Under the pieces are notes generated by a model, which saw nothing but the letters and a program-made list of their open reading frames with translations, was not told the DNA's origin and did not search any database. Positions 54,990 to 64,000 of a stretch of DNA of 64,000 bases are shown one piece after another; position 1 is the stretch's first letter, and each line of letters starts with the position of its first letter. Origin of the DNA: Linum tenue (Eukaryota > Streptophyta > Magnoliopsida > Malpighiales > Linaceae). A program made the position numbers and the translations under genes. The DNA lies in the NCBI GenBank assembly GCA_946122785.1, contig CAMGYJ010000004.1:19490150-19554149 (forward strand). Direction: 5' to 3'.

Positions 54990-57621
54990 ATGGCCTCCCA
55001 AAAGTCTTCAAACCCTATTCCAAAAGCGACGCGAGCAGATGCCCTTCCTTCTGATGCGCCTGGCGCCGCCCCCGCCAATGCAGGTAATATGCTTTTTTTT
55101 TGTATTTACACCAATCCGTGAGTGATGTGAAGAGTACGTGACTAGGGTTACTCTAGCCTTGTTAGGTTCTTGGTTAGTCGCTCTGTATGCGCCTTGAAAC
55201 TTGTCCCATGTGCCTGCGACGGAGGTGGCTGAGCTAGTCGCGAGCTTAACTCGTAACGGCTCTGACGAGTCAATGGTTCACTTTTGAATCTAGAGCTCAC
55301 CTCTTCGTCTTCTTCTGACACAGGCCCCTCAGCGCCTCGGGAATATAGGTTCAATACGTGGAAGAACACGTAGCCACTGAGGTATTTGCCGGTTGGCTTT
55401 GGTGGTATGTCCGAGGCTGAAGGGGGCCCCTTGCACTCTTCGAAGCTAGTTAGGGCGCGCCTAGAGAAACTGATAGTCTCCGCCCAGATTCCCCCTCTTT
55501 GGCGGTACATTCATGCGCCTCCCTCCGCCCGGTGCGTGGTCGTCGGGGACGGATGGGTAGGGTTATACCAAGAATACATTCGCTTTGGTTTGCACTTCCC
55601 CATTAAACCAGTGCTAGAAGGCGTGATGTGAACCTTCCAATGTCTGATCGGGCGCCTCTCACCCAACGTCATCTTATACACCATCGTCTTCCGATACAAG
55701 TGTCATCTGCGCTCCATTCAACCCATCCTTTAAACTATTCCAGTCCTTCTTTACCATAGCGCTGAGTAAGAACTGTCTGAGCTTGCAAAGGCACACAGAT
55801 CGAGGCTTCCACTTTCTCATCGACGGCCAAAAGCTTGGAAGGACTTGGTTCGATTCCTTCTTTTTTGTTAGGCCCCGGGAGACGCCCTTCTTCGAGATTC
55901 AAAATACTCCAATGCTTGAGTGGTCACTCGACTCGGAAGCCGAGTTCAACAACCCTGTGCCTATTACCAAGGTGGAGGAAGACATGACACGCGCCCTCTC
56001 TGCCAACCCCATCGACCTAAGTGTGACCGATACCTTTGCGGGCATTTTAGCCGAACTTTATAATGACGGTAGTTTGACACCCTAACCCTCTAACGCATGC
56101 TTGCGATGCATCGCCTTGCGTACCCCACTTGTTTTTGCCCCATAAGCGCCTTTTATTGTCGGCACTCACTCGTCTTGTTGTGTCTTTTTTTAGGCACAAA
56201 CTTCTGTTCCGTGACCGACTTGATTAGGTCACGTCTTGGAGCGTGCCCCGCTCACCGCCTTGAAGCCAGCTCCCAACAAGGGCAAAGCATCGACCAGACT
56301 TATTACTCGCATCAAATCGTCTGCCACGAAGCAGGCTCCTCGCATGGCCGACGCTGGTTCTGGCGCCTCTTCTGCCTCCGGGTCCCAACTTCATGTCTCA
56401 GCCACTTCCCTACCACCGGCATGTCACATCTTCAGAGGCGCACAAGAAAAGAGAAGGATATGCGCTCTTGCCCCCGGGGAAGAAAGCAAAGGTGATCAGC
56501 ATTATAGAGTCTGGGGTACCTCCCAGCTTGGTCTTGCCCACTGTGGGGGAGCATACCGGTCAAGTGATGCCCCCTATTTGCAAGGGCCTCGCCGCCCTTT
56601 GGTCAAGGTGCCTGTCGACGTGCCCGTGTTGGCAGCAAAGGATCTAAGCGCCTCGAGACAGATGGTAAGGAGTCATGCTACCGTGATCGAGCGCCCCTTC
56701 GACCCGGCTTTGTCCAAGCCATGGCGCAACATGGAAAATCATTGCATCCAGGTATACCTTCATTGTTTTCCTCCATTGGAATGGTGTTGTTTGTCCCCTT
56801 TGTGGGCGCCTCACATGCAATGTTGTCCGTCATTTCTTGGTATGCAGATGATGCTGCTGTGCGAGGACACGTACCAAGCCTTCGAGCGCCGGGCGACGGA
56901 GCACAATGAAGTGGTTGTCTTGGCTGAGCGCCTTCATCCAATCTCGACGCCTCACGCAAGAAGCAGATGGACCTAACTTAAGCGTGCAACGAGGCGCAAA
57001 GTCAGGCGAAGGAGTGGGCCACTCGGCTCAAGGATGATACAGAGGCGAAGCGCGCCAAGCTCGAGAAGGAGTGCCACGACAAGTATTCGGCTCAGCTAGA
57101 GGCGGAGAAAGCTGACCGCGAGCGGGCGGAAAAGGCGCTCCACGAAGAAAGGGATCCATTGGAGAACCATCCTCGACCTCCAAGAGGAAAATAAGAAGGT
57201 GAAGAAGATCAAGGCTCATTTCAAGAAGGAACTGAAGGACACGCGAGGCGCCTGTGATCAGTTGGTCAATGACTTGGCCAACTACCAGGACTCTCATGCT
57301 AGGAAGAACCTACAAGCTGACACCGTTATCAACACGGTGAGGATTCTGCAGCACAAATTCCATTCCGAGAGCCCCGACGTGCCGCGGGACTCGTTTACCT
57401 TGCTCCACTACATCCTTAAGTTCATGGACTCCAAACGATTGACTGAGAAGGTGGCACCCATTCTCGAGTTAGATGGCGAGCCTGGAGCTGCAGGGGAGGT
57501 GCCTCCTAAAGAAGGCGCCCTCTCCCCGTCCAAGGGAGTAGGTGAACAGGGAGAGAAAGGTGAACAGGGAGGCGAGGAAGGCAATAACGAAGAAGTCGAT
57601 GTTGATGGCGAGGATGAGTGA
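54990..57621 (+). pseudogene. Antisense ORF of Tat-like element 2 (gypsy-type transposase-like), broken
   Basis: The plus-strand frame starts at ATG 54990 (MASQKSSNPIPKATRADALP) with a donor at 55083. It resumes near 55321 (SAPREYRFNTWKN), is broken by a stop near 55371 and another at 55629-55631, and continues in pieces: VGDGWVGLYQEYIRFGLHF, DGQKLGRTWFDSFFFVRP and FAGILAELYNDG, where a second intron begins (about 56068). Later parts include 56236-56976 and the acidic C-terminus 57199-57621 (VINTVRILQHKF ... EEVDVDGEDE). It is the counterpart of 42196-44351, with the same intron after the (F/Y)xDG motif. Function unknown. Confidence 0.7.
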
Positions 57622-58200
57622 AGGCGCTTGTATTTTTTTTTTTTTTTTGCACTTCCTGCTTTTGGCCTAAGCGCTCCTCCGCCATGTGTTTATCTATCAT
57701 GCGCCTGTTGCACCCCGCTTCCAATGAATTTTATTACTTGACAAGATTTTGCTCTGTTAATGTTACGGGCGCGAATGGTGGGCGCTTTACGAAATTTGGG
57801 CGCTTATATTGCTTGGGCGCTTTATGGTATCGACAGAATTACTTACTAGGGCGCAATGCGCATGGCGCTTTACGGATTATGAAATATCTGAAGGTGTGAT
57901 AACGGACGAGCGTTTTGCCAGCGTTCGATCAACTCGCTTCGGGAATAACACAAAAGGGCGCATTACAAATATACTACTTAAATTTACAAAAATAACAAGT
58001 CGACGAGTATAGGCACTACGTGGTTTAGGTGCAATAGTGAATGGGCGCTTTGCGGGCTGTGATATATATTAAGGCGCAATAGTTAATGGGCGCTATAAGA
58101 CAACTCAAACGATCACTTTCCAGAAATAGCACAAAAGGCGCATTACTTTAAGACGCATAACATACACTTCCTTACTCCAACAAAACCAACAAAATACAAG
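57622..58200. other. Non-coding spacer with iterated GGGCGC
   Basis: A T-tract at about 57632-57648 is followed by at least nine GGGCGC or AGGCGC hexamers, often as GGGCGCTTTA or GGCGCATTAC, in otherwise AT-rich DNA. No gene. Confidence 0.55.
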
Positions 58201-58499
58201 TGGGTACCCGGGCGCGTTCAAGTAGTATGACTGGCATTTTTTTCCATGGGAAATTATCATCACCCCAATTTGCTTCCCACTCCCGCCATTGAGTCCACGC
58301 TCACTTACTCTTCGGGCACATGTGCCTCCCTCTCGTGGTACACTCTGAGGTTCTGAGCATTCCATGGGCGTTTGAGAGGCTTTCCCCCTAAGCTCTCCAA
58401 GCTTAAACGTTGCCAGTCCAATGACCTCACAGATCCTGTAGGGTCCCTTTCACTTTAGTGCCAACTTTCCCTCGCTTGCACTTGGCCTAAAATTTCTCC

Positions 58500-59620
58500 T
58501 TAGCACCAGGCGTCCTTTGTAGATTTGGGGGGGGGGGGGGGGGGGTGCATCCTTCGGTTATAGTATTTTGCCACTTGCCTCTTCATGGACTCAAGGCGCA
58601 CAGCAGCGATATCCCGGCTTTCTTTCAGCATGTCCAAGTCTTGCACCCACTCGATGTCGTTCGACTGTGGCTCATGGTTGGAAACGCGATATGTTGGGAG
58701 GCGCATCTCGACCGGGATAATTGCTTCGCTTCCGTAAGTGAGTGTGAAAGGAAACTCGCCCATCGAGGTTTTGTACGTTGTGCAGTGCACCCAGAGGACC
58801 CCCGAGAGCTCTTCCATCCAGCGGCCCTTTTCCCCCGCCAGCCTTGTGTGGAGGCCATGCAGGATGGTCTTGTTAGCCGCTTCTGCTTAACCGTTGGCCT
58901 GGGGATATGCCACAGACGAAAAAAGCAAGATCACTCATTTTTCGTCACAAAAGTCAATAAAACCCTTGCAATCGAACTGTTTCCCATGGTCGGTCACAAT
59001 TTACTGCGGCAACCCGAAGCGTGTGAGGATGTTACGGTTGGTGAACTTTCGGATCTGGGCCTGAGTGATGGTCGCCAATGGCTCAGCCTCCACCCACTTG
59101 GAGAAATAATCTATAGCCGCTACAAAATATTTCAAATTTTTTTTAACATAGACAGGAACAAATCCAAAGTCACAAAGTCAGAGAACAGAAAGTAACGTCA
59201 TGCGAAAGTCGACCAGTAGTCGAGCTTCCGATGAAAGGGCTTATTTTGCCACAAAATGGGCGGCCCTGTTAAAGCTACGTTGAGCGTAGGAGCATGAACA
59301 GAAGTGAAACGATTGCGCCAACCGGTGGATATCCTTCAATATAACGCCTACATGCCCCACTGCGAGAAGGGCCACGCGCCCACGTTTCCTTGCATGGGAG
59401 CTACCGGGATATGAACATCATGAGCATGAATTTGGCATTGGCGGCAGCTAGTGACATGCTCCTTTGCGTCATCACGGATGGTGAGCCAGTAGTATCCTTG
59501 TCGAAGTAGGGTTTTTTCCAAGCTCCTTGCCCCCGGGTGCATGCCGTAGGCGCCCTCGTGTACTTCCTCGATGGCCTGTCGACTTTCCCATTTGGTAAGG
59601 CATTTCATATAGACCCCCGC
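58500..59620 (-). pseudogene. Gypsy integrase remnant
   Basis: The minus strand shows the zinc-binding start (EEVHEGAYGMHPGARSLEKT, then HVTSCRQCQ) within 59348-59620. The core follows with IDYFSKWVEAEPL (about 59085), a TAG-type break at FGLPQ*IV (about 59003), TDHGKQFDCKGF, AYPQANG*AEAANK (stop about 58891) and the C-terminal GEFPFTLTYGSEAIIPVE. The core catalytic D, D and E positions can be traced, but the stops kill the frame. A 19-base G run (58527-58545) lies at the C-terminal edge. Confidence 0.8.
58527..58545 (+). repeat. Poly(G) run of 19 bases
   Basis: An uninterrupted G19 tract inside the degenerate integrase, read as prolines on the minus strand. Confidence 0.9.
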
Positions 59621-59821
59621 GTGCGATCGTTTATACATTCGTCTGTCTATGATGGTGCGAAACAAAACATCCATCGAGCTTCCAGTGTCTACCAACATGC
59701 ACTTTACTTCACATCCGGCTACTATCCCCCTTATCTCAAGTGCTTCCACAGACGGGATGCGACACGCCTCCTCTGGCACTTCATTGAAGTCGATCTGAAT
59801 GGCTGCCCACGCGCTTGTCAT
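59348..59821 (-). pseudogene. Protease-integrase fusion formed by deletion of reverse transcriptase
   Basis: A single open frame of 157 codons joins the retroviral-type protease active site (MLVDTGSSMDVLF, about residues 41-53) directly to the region just before the integrase zinc finger (MYKRSHAGVYMKCLTKWE, then EEVHEGAYGMHPGARSL). In intact Gypsy pol about 700 or more residues of reverse transcriptase and RNase H lie between. The junction falls around TIIDRRMYKRS and keeps the frame. The product would not be an active polymerase. Confidence 0.8.
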
Positions 59822-59912
59822 AGCTTACTTAAAGCGCCTACCCTCCTCTAACTTCTGCCTTCAGTCAATTGACCCAGTTATAGCTTCGATGGTTAGTCTG
59901 ATGCGGCAAGGG

Positions 59913-60990
59913 TTAGTCTCCTAGTTGCATTCGAAGGGCGAAGGGGGATGCGCCCCTTCGACTTCTTCCTGAGGATGAGGCGTTGCCTTCACGCTGGTCG
60001 TCGGGTCGAGCTCCCGTTCTTGCGCCATGAAGGTTCGCCTGTGTCTTGTCGTCCTTCTTCACAAACTCACTCAGCATTCCCCGATCGACTAAACCTTGTA
60101 CCTCCGATTTGAGCTTATAGCAATCCGCCCATGTAGTGCCCTCTTTCTTGGTGAAAGTCGCAATATCTTTCCAAGTTCTGCTCATTAGGGCGCCCACGCA
60201 TCGGACCCGGCCACCGCAGATGGTAACCTTTGTCTATCGTGTACTGCATGACATTCTTCAAAGAGTCATTGAGCTCGATGAAATTTTCGCGACTTCGTGG
60301 TGGGGGTCGCGACGCCTCTGATCGGTGGGCGCCTGGGGAATAGTTCGGGGAGTTAAACGGGCCAAGTAATGCCTTAGGCGCTACGCGCCCGTCACCCTCC
60401 TTGGGTCGCGCCTTGCATCGGTCCATTCTTCTCGCGGCTAAAGTCTCCTCGAGCATTATGACCTTCTGGACCCTACGACCCAAATCTTTCATGGAGGTGA
60501 CATCCCTCTTGGACAACACCCTACACAGTTCATCGCTCGTGGTACACTCGTCCAGACAACACCCCAACACCGGGGGTCTAACGTCCCTTACCGACATGGC
60601 TACGGACATCCACCGCTCGTAGAAGTATTGGAGCGTCTTGTCTTCCCGCTGCCGGACCTTAAACAACACGCTGATGGTAAGGCTCCGATGCTTTCTGCTG
60701 GAAAATTTCGAGAGGAACATTGCGGCAAACTGCTCGAATCTATCAATCCTTCCTTCCTCGATCTGATGGTACCAGTCAAGCACCACGCCCCTAAATGTCG
60801 AGGGGAAGGTAAGGCACAAAGTGGCGTCGGAGCTGTTGTACAATTGCATCTTGGTATAATAATTGTTCACATGATCCTCCGGGTCAGTCGCCCCATCATA
60901 ACTTGGCAATGCAGGAATGACTGAATTAGCTTGCTCGGTCAGGATACTCCGTGCTAGAGGCTGCCTCATGCCCATGGCCTTCCCGAGCAC
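59913..60990 (-). pseudogene. Gypsy gag (Retrotrans_gag), frameshifted
   Basis: 60990-60115 minus reads 291 residues with PALPSYDGATDPEDHVNNYY, TFRGVVLDWYHQIEEGRIDR, FEQFAAMFLSKFSS and REDKTLQYFYERW, the Retrotrans_gag domain. Then comes the nucleocapsid-like CDFHQERGHYMGG, where the expected second Cys/His residues are lost. The frame shifts near 60130 and continues as YKLKSEVQGLVDRGMLSEFV to 59913. Upstream, LTKEDLIRIIED near 61160 is the gag N-terminus, separated by a stop. Gag would form the particle; this copy is broken. Confidence 0.82.
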
Positions 60991-61238
60991 CTAGACGCCC
61001 ACCCATTGTGCTCGTCAAAGTCTGATGCTATGTGCCTTGTCAGGTGGCCGAGGTCTTTAATGCGCATCAGAGCGCGGTTTAGGTTCCCCTCTTTAACGCC
61101 TCCACTTCTTTCTTAAGTATCTCCAGTGCTTGATCTTAATCCTCAATGATACGGATCAGGTCTTCTTTGGTTAGCGAGGCGCCGGCCGACCGTTGCCCCC
61201 AAATCCGCCCTACATCATCACCGCAATTGATGCATCAT

Positions 61239-61551
61239 ACCTCCAATTTTTCATGCGCCTCGACCGTCTGACACAGAGTTCAGAGATTCGAGGCGCCCAG
61301 CCTGCTTTACCGTGCCCTCCGTACGCTTTTGGCCGGCCTGACCTCATCCCCTGCGCCCTTCGTACATTTTTAGTCGTTACTCCCTTTTGTCGCCATGCGC
61401 CTTGTGTTAGAGGTCGTTCCCCACTTTGCCGACCTTATCCTCAATCATCATTGGGTTGGGCCTCTTTCTCGTTGCCTGCCCTTCTCCTCCTTCGGGCCTT
61501 ATTTACGGGCTTCTTTCGCTGCCCCTACTTGGTTGGGCTTTCTTCCCACCC
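61239..61551 (-). repeat. 5' LTR remnant of Tat-like element 2
   Basis: Matches 54212-54535 with small differences. It lacks the terminal CCAACA at the right and the U5 side and primer-binding site at the left, where it passes almost directly into the gag N-terminus. Both ends have therefore been rearranged. Confidence 0.7.
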
Positions 61552-62454
61552 TGAATATATCTCTACTCGTCCAGTCATTCCCTCCATATTTTAACTAGCT
61601 ACTGATTTGGATACATCGGTTGGTATATCACCAACATGACTTCCTTGCAAGTACCTTGCGACCGACGATAGCGAGGAAAGAGCACATCGTAGGTTTCGGA
61701 CTAAGGAACTTCAGCAAATTCATTATTTAGGATGAGCTGAATTTTTTGCTATGTATAAATTTAACTTGACAACAACAACCATCTTGTAAGATCTCTAGCA
61801 ATAATTGAGTATGTTAGTAGAATAGCATTGCATATAGATTCGGACAAACTGCATATTTACCATTCTATTAGAGATGCAATAAAGCTATAGTTTATTGGTC
61901 AACGCCTCCATTTTCCAAATGCTTTTTTTAGGGGACCAAATTAAATAACTTAACTCCATGTCCTTTCTCTAAACTAATCCGGCTGAAAAAGATAGAAAAG
62001 CACAATCTAAGCAAGAAAACAAAACAAAGACCAATCCCTTCTTTCTATCAAAGAAAACAAATCAAACAAAGAAAGAAGAAGACAAAACACAGGATTAGAG
62101 CGAGAGGGAGAGAGAGCATGGCGGAATTAGAAGAAGATTTGTCTGCTGCTCCAATGACAACTAATTATCCAAACAGAAGCATCGTCGTCATCATCATCAT
62201 CATTCCAACAACTCTTCTCAAGTTCTCATCCCTTCTGTACAAACTTCTCAATTAATTAAGCAAGAAAGAAGACAAGAAAGAAGATGATTAGAGGATAATC
62301 TTCTTCTTCTGATCTCTCCTCCCAGCTGATTAACAAATAATAATCAAACAAGCAAAAACAGAACCCAAAACTCACAAATCTCAGAAACCATTTTTAACTT
62401 AATAGAATCCCCCATCAATCAACAATACTCTTTACACACGAAAAGCAAAGCAAT
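61552..62454. other. DUF1645 3' flank and intergenic DNA
   Basis: No supported gene. A CATCATCATC microsatellite lies near 62184-62200. A 44-codon frame at 62119-62253 plus is not family-like and probably lies in the 3' untranslated region of the minus-strand DUF1645 gene. Confidence 0.4.
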
Positions 62455-63333
62455 TCACTTTCTGGTCTTCTTCTCTTTGCCCATCAACATGGTGCCGAAT
62501 CCGAACAGATTAGCGGTTCCTTTTGAGATCGGGACGTTGAGAACAGGGCTTATTCGGGCTGTACCGTTGGGATAATGGTGAGAAGAAGAAGAAGATGATG
62601 ATCCGTACGGGTTCCTCTTCAGGGGAGGCTTCTGCGGGAATGAATACACATACCCACTACTACTATTTGATGAAGACGGTTGCTTGTGGGAAATAATTGG
62701 CTTGTGGGTAGGATGGAAATCAGGTTTCTGAATTGATTTTTTGGGAATTGGAGGGACCGAACCGGTCGAATTGCTCCGGGCCAGAAGCGGGGGCAGGGAG
62801 CAAATTAGGGTTTTCTTGAGGTCGCAGTTTAGGCTGCTGCTCCTCTTGAATCCCCAGAACGATTTCGACGACGATGAAGGTTGCAGCTGGTTTTGATGTT
62901 GATTGTGATCGGAAGACGCCCTCGATTGATCTTCAGATTCCGGAGCCGGAGCAGCCGGTTTCTTTGACGGAGGAGGCAAAGGAGCTAAAGGCGGAAGCTT
63001 CGGATGGTCGAAGCTCTGTGCCCGGCGGTGGGCGGCAGAGCAGTTGAAAGTGGTGGCGGAGGAGGTGGGGTGACGGCGGTGGAAGGGGAGGATGATGCCG
63101 TCGGCGAAGAGCTCGTCGGCGGAGGAGGATGAGTATTGATCGCCGGAGTTGCTGGAGACGCTGAACTCAAACGGCTGATCGGCGGTGGGAGTAAGAGTGG
63201 CGGTGGTGGGGTTGGAATAATGATCGAGGAGGTTGGCATCCCTCCTCCACTGTTGCTGCTCCGCCGTTGGGGATTCACTATCGTCGGCGGGATCTCTGGA
63301 GAAGGAGAACCGAGGCGCGGTTTCTGAACACAT
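62455..63333 (-). CDS. DUF1645 family protein
   Basis: A single-exon frame of 292 aa from ATG 63333. The family signature is at about residues 53-83: FEFSVSSNSGDQ, then SSADELFADGIILPF. Further family-like blocks are SFWGFKRSSSLNCD (about 157-170), RSNSTGSVPPIPK, NPYGSSSSSS and the C-terminal ISPVLNVPISKGTANLFGFG followed by a basic end, GKEKKTRK. The rest is Ser/Pro/His-rich and probably disordered. The family is plant-specific and of unknown biochemical function; some members are linked to growth or stress traits. The start is supported because the frame has no earlier Met and the upstream DNA is a pyrimidine-rich untranslated region. Confidence 0.85.
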   Translation of the reverse strand: MCSETAPRFSFSRDPADDSESPTAEQQQWRRDANLLDHYSNPTTATLTPTADQPFEFSVSSNSGDQYSSSSADELFADGIILPFHRRHPTSSATTFNCSAAHRRAQSFDHPKLPPLAPLPPPSKKPAAPAPESEDQSRASSDHNQHQNQLQPSSSSKSFWGFKRSSSLNCDLKKTLICSLPPLLARSNSTGSVPPIPKKSIQKPDFHPTHKPIISHKQPSSSNSSSGYVYSFPQKPPLKRNPYGSSSSSSSHHYPNGTARISPVLNVPISKGTANLFGFGTMLMGKEKKTRK

Positions 63334-64000
63334 GGTCGGGAAATGGGAAATGCTTTGGCTGCTGGGTTCTCTGTTTTTTCGGGTTGAAATGGGAAGTTAA
63401 CGGGGGGAAATGGGAAGTTAAAGAGAAAGTCAAAAAGCGGGGGTGACAAAACCCTTTCGGCTAGAGAAATTTGGTGGAATGGAGGGAAGATGAAGAAGAA
63501 GAAGAAGAAGGGGGTTTGGCTTTGCTCTGTTTTCTTACCCTCTGAAATGGGAGAAAAGATCGTACCCAGAAGTCGTCTCACATTACTGTTGCTCTTTCTT
63601 TTTTAATCCCCTCCCTCTCACCACGTCTGACTGTCTTTGCTACTGTTGTTGTTCCAGTAAAAGAAGAAGAAGAACGATGACTGGCCTCGCTCAACTTTAA
63701 CTTTTTAATTTTCTCCAGTTCATAATGGAGAAAACTTCGGACACAATTCGGCTATTATGCATACAATTTGGTTTACACTGTCTATACCGAACCAGATCGA
63801 TATAGAAATCGAAACATACTAGATTGCGTATAATATGGTCTAGTCCTTAATACATAAGAAAATTAGATTAGATCAAATTCTTATTGCATCGAATGCAATG
63901 ATTGTATGGTCATTTGTACTAAGATTTCTTTTACAATTAGACCACAGTTCTCATAGTTTGATTTAGTACAAATCGGACCATTGCACACCCGTACTCATAG
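63334..64000. other. DUF1645 promoter side
   Basis: Contains a GAA microsatellite (about 63490-63511) in the likely 5' untranslated region and otherwise AT-rich DNA. No other gene seen. Confidence 0.4.

Larger units (their letters stand above)
53967..61551 (-). mobile_element. Tat-like Ty3/Gypsy retrotransposon 2, internally deleted, with antisense ORF
   Basis: The element is oriented on the minus strand: a 5' LTR remnant at the right (61239-61551), gag, a protease-integrase remnant, then an antisense ORF on the plus strand, a polypurine tract and the 3' LTR at the left. Left and right LTR segments match closely over about 310 bp (for example CGACCGTCTGACACAGA, ATGCGCCTTGTGT, CTTATTTACGGGCTTCTTTC). 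GGCGCC/GGGCGC motifs recur throughout. Pol lacks reverse transcriptase and RNase H. No target duplication could be established. Confidence 0.8.

Noticed and set aside
62119..62253. 44-codon plus-strand frame (MAELEEDLSAAPMTT)
   Set aside because: Includes a CAT microsatellite and lies in the probable 3' untranslated region of DUF1645; no family seen.
1..64000. CRISPR arrays, operons or bacterial-type regulatory sites
   Set aside because: The sequence is plant nuclear DNA; no regularly spaced short repeats or bacterial gene layout.

Overview
This is nuclear DNA from a flowering plant, most likely a eudicot. Evidence: intron-bearing genes of plant-specific families (CHUP1-like, DUF1639, DUF1645), plant-type LINEs, Copia and Ty3/Gypsy retrotransposons, a hAT MITE, Mutator-like inverted-repeat elements, and AT-rich intergenic DNA with GT/AG introns. 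The species cannot be named from the sequence. No CRISPR, operon, rRNA or convincing tRNA gene is present. Five host genes look intact: a universal stress protein-like gene (3978-5638, minus, 4 exons), the delta subunit of initiation factor eIF2B (10853-14569, minus, 7 exons), a CHUP1-like coiled-coil/membrane protein (15607-17232, minus, 2 exons), a DUF1639 gene (24944-25787, plus, 2 exons) and a DUF1645 gene (62455-63333, minus, 1 exon). A sixth locus (8866-10394, plus) keeps the C-terminal two thirds of a hAT-transposase-derived gene but lacks its N-terminal BED part. Layout: 0-1.75 kb, degenerate Copia gag/protease on the minus strand running off the left edge; 2.2-3.65 kb, an old inverted-repeat element with a hAT MITE nested inside; 4-5.6 kb, USP gene; 6.0-6.95 kb, Mutator-like element with a GC-rich cargo; 8.9-17.2 kb, genes; 17.7-23.0 kb, two solo LTRs of one family, each with its own 5-bp target duplication, the first carrying a 5'-truncated LINE; 24.9-25.8 kb, DUF1639; 27.1-28.7 kb, a LINE tail split by a 1.17-kb foldback; 30.7-37.6 kb, a full-length but mutated LINE (LINE-A); 37.6-42.2 kb, AT-rich DNA with a foldback and a direct duplication; 42.2-45.5 kb, the 3' part of a Tat-like Gypsy element; 45.85-52.16 kb, a full-length LINE with both ORFs open (LINE-B); 52.5-53.4 kb, a second Mutator-like element; about 54.0-61.55 kb, a second Tat-like Gypsy element with an antisense ORF and a pol deletion; 62.5-63.3 kb, DUF1645. 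The host genes show no shared pathway; what organises the window is layered transposon insertion. Many insertions were dated relative to one another from target-site duplications found by eye: 8 bp (hAT), 9 bp (Mutator-like), 5 bp (LTR) and 9-15 bp (LINE). Exon boundaries were placed by hand from GT/AG sites and reading-frame continuity; no database search was possible.
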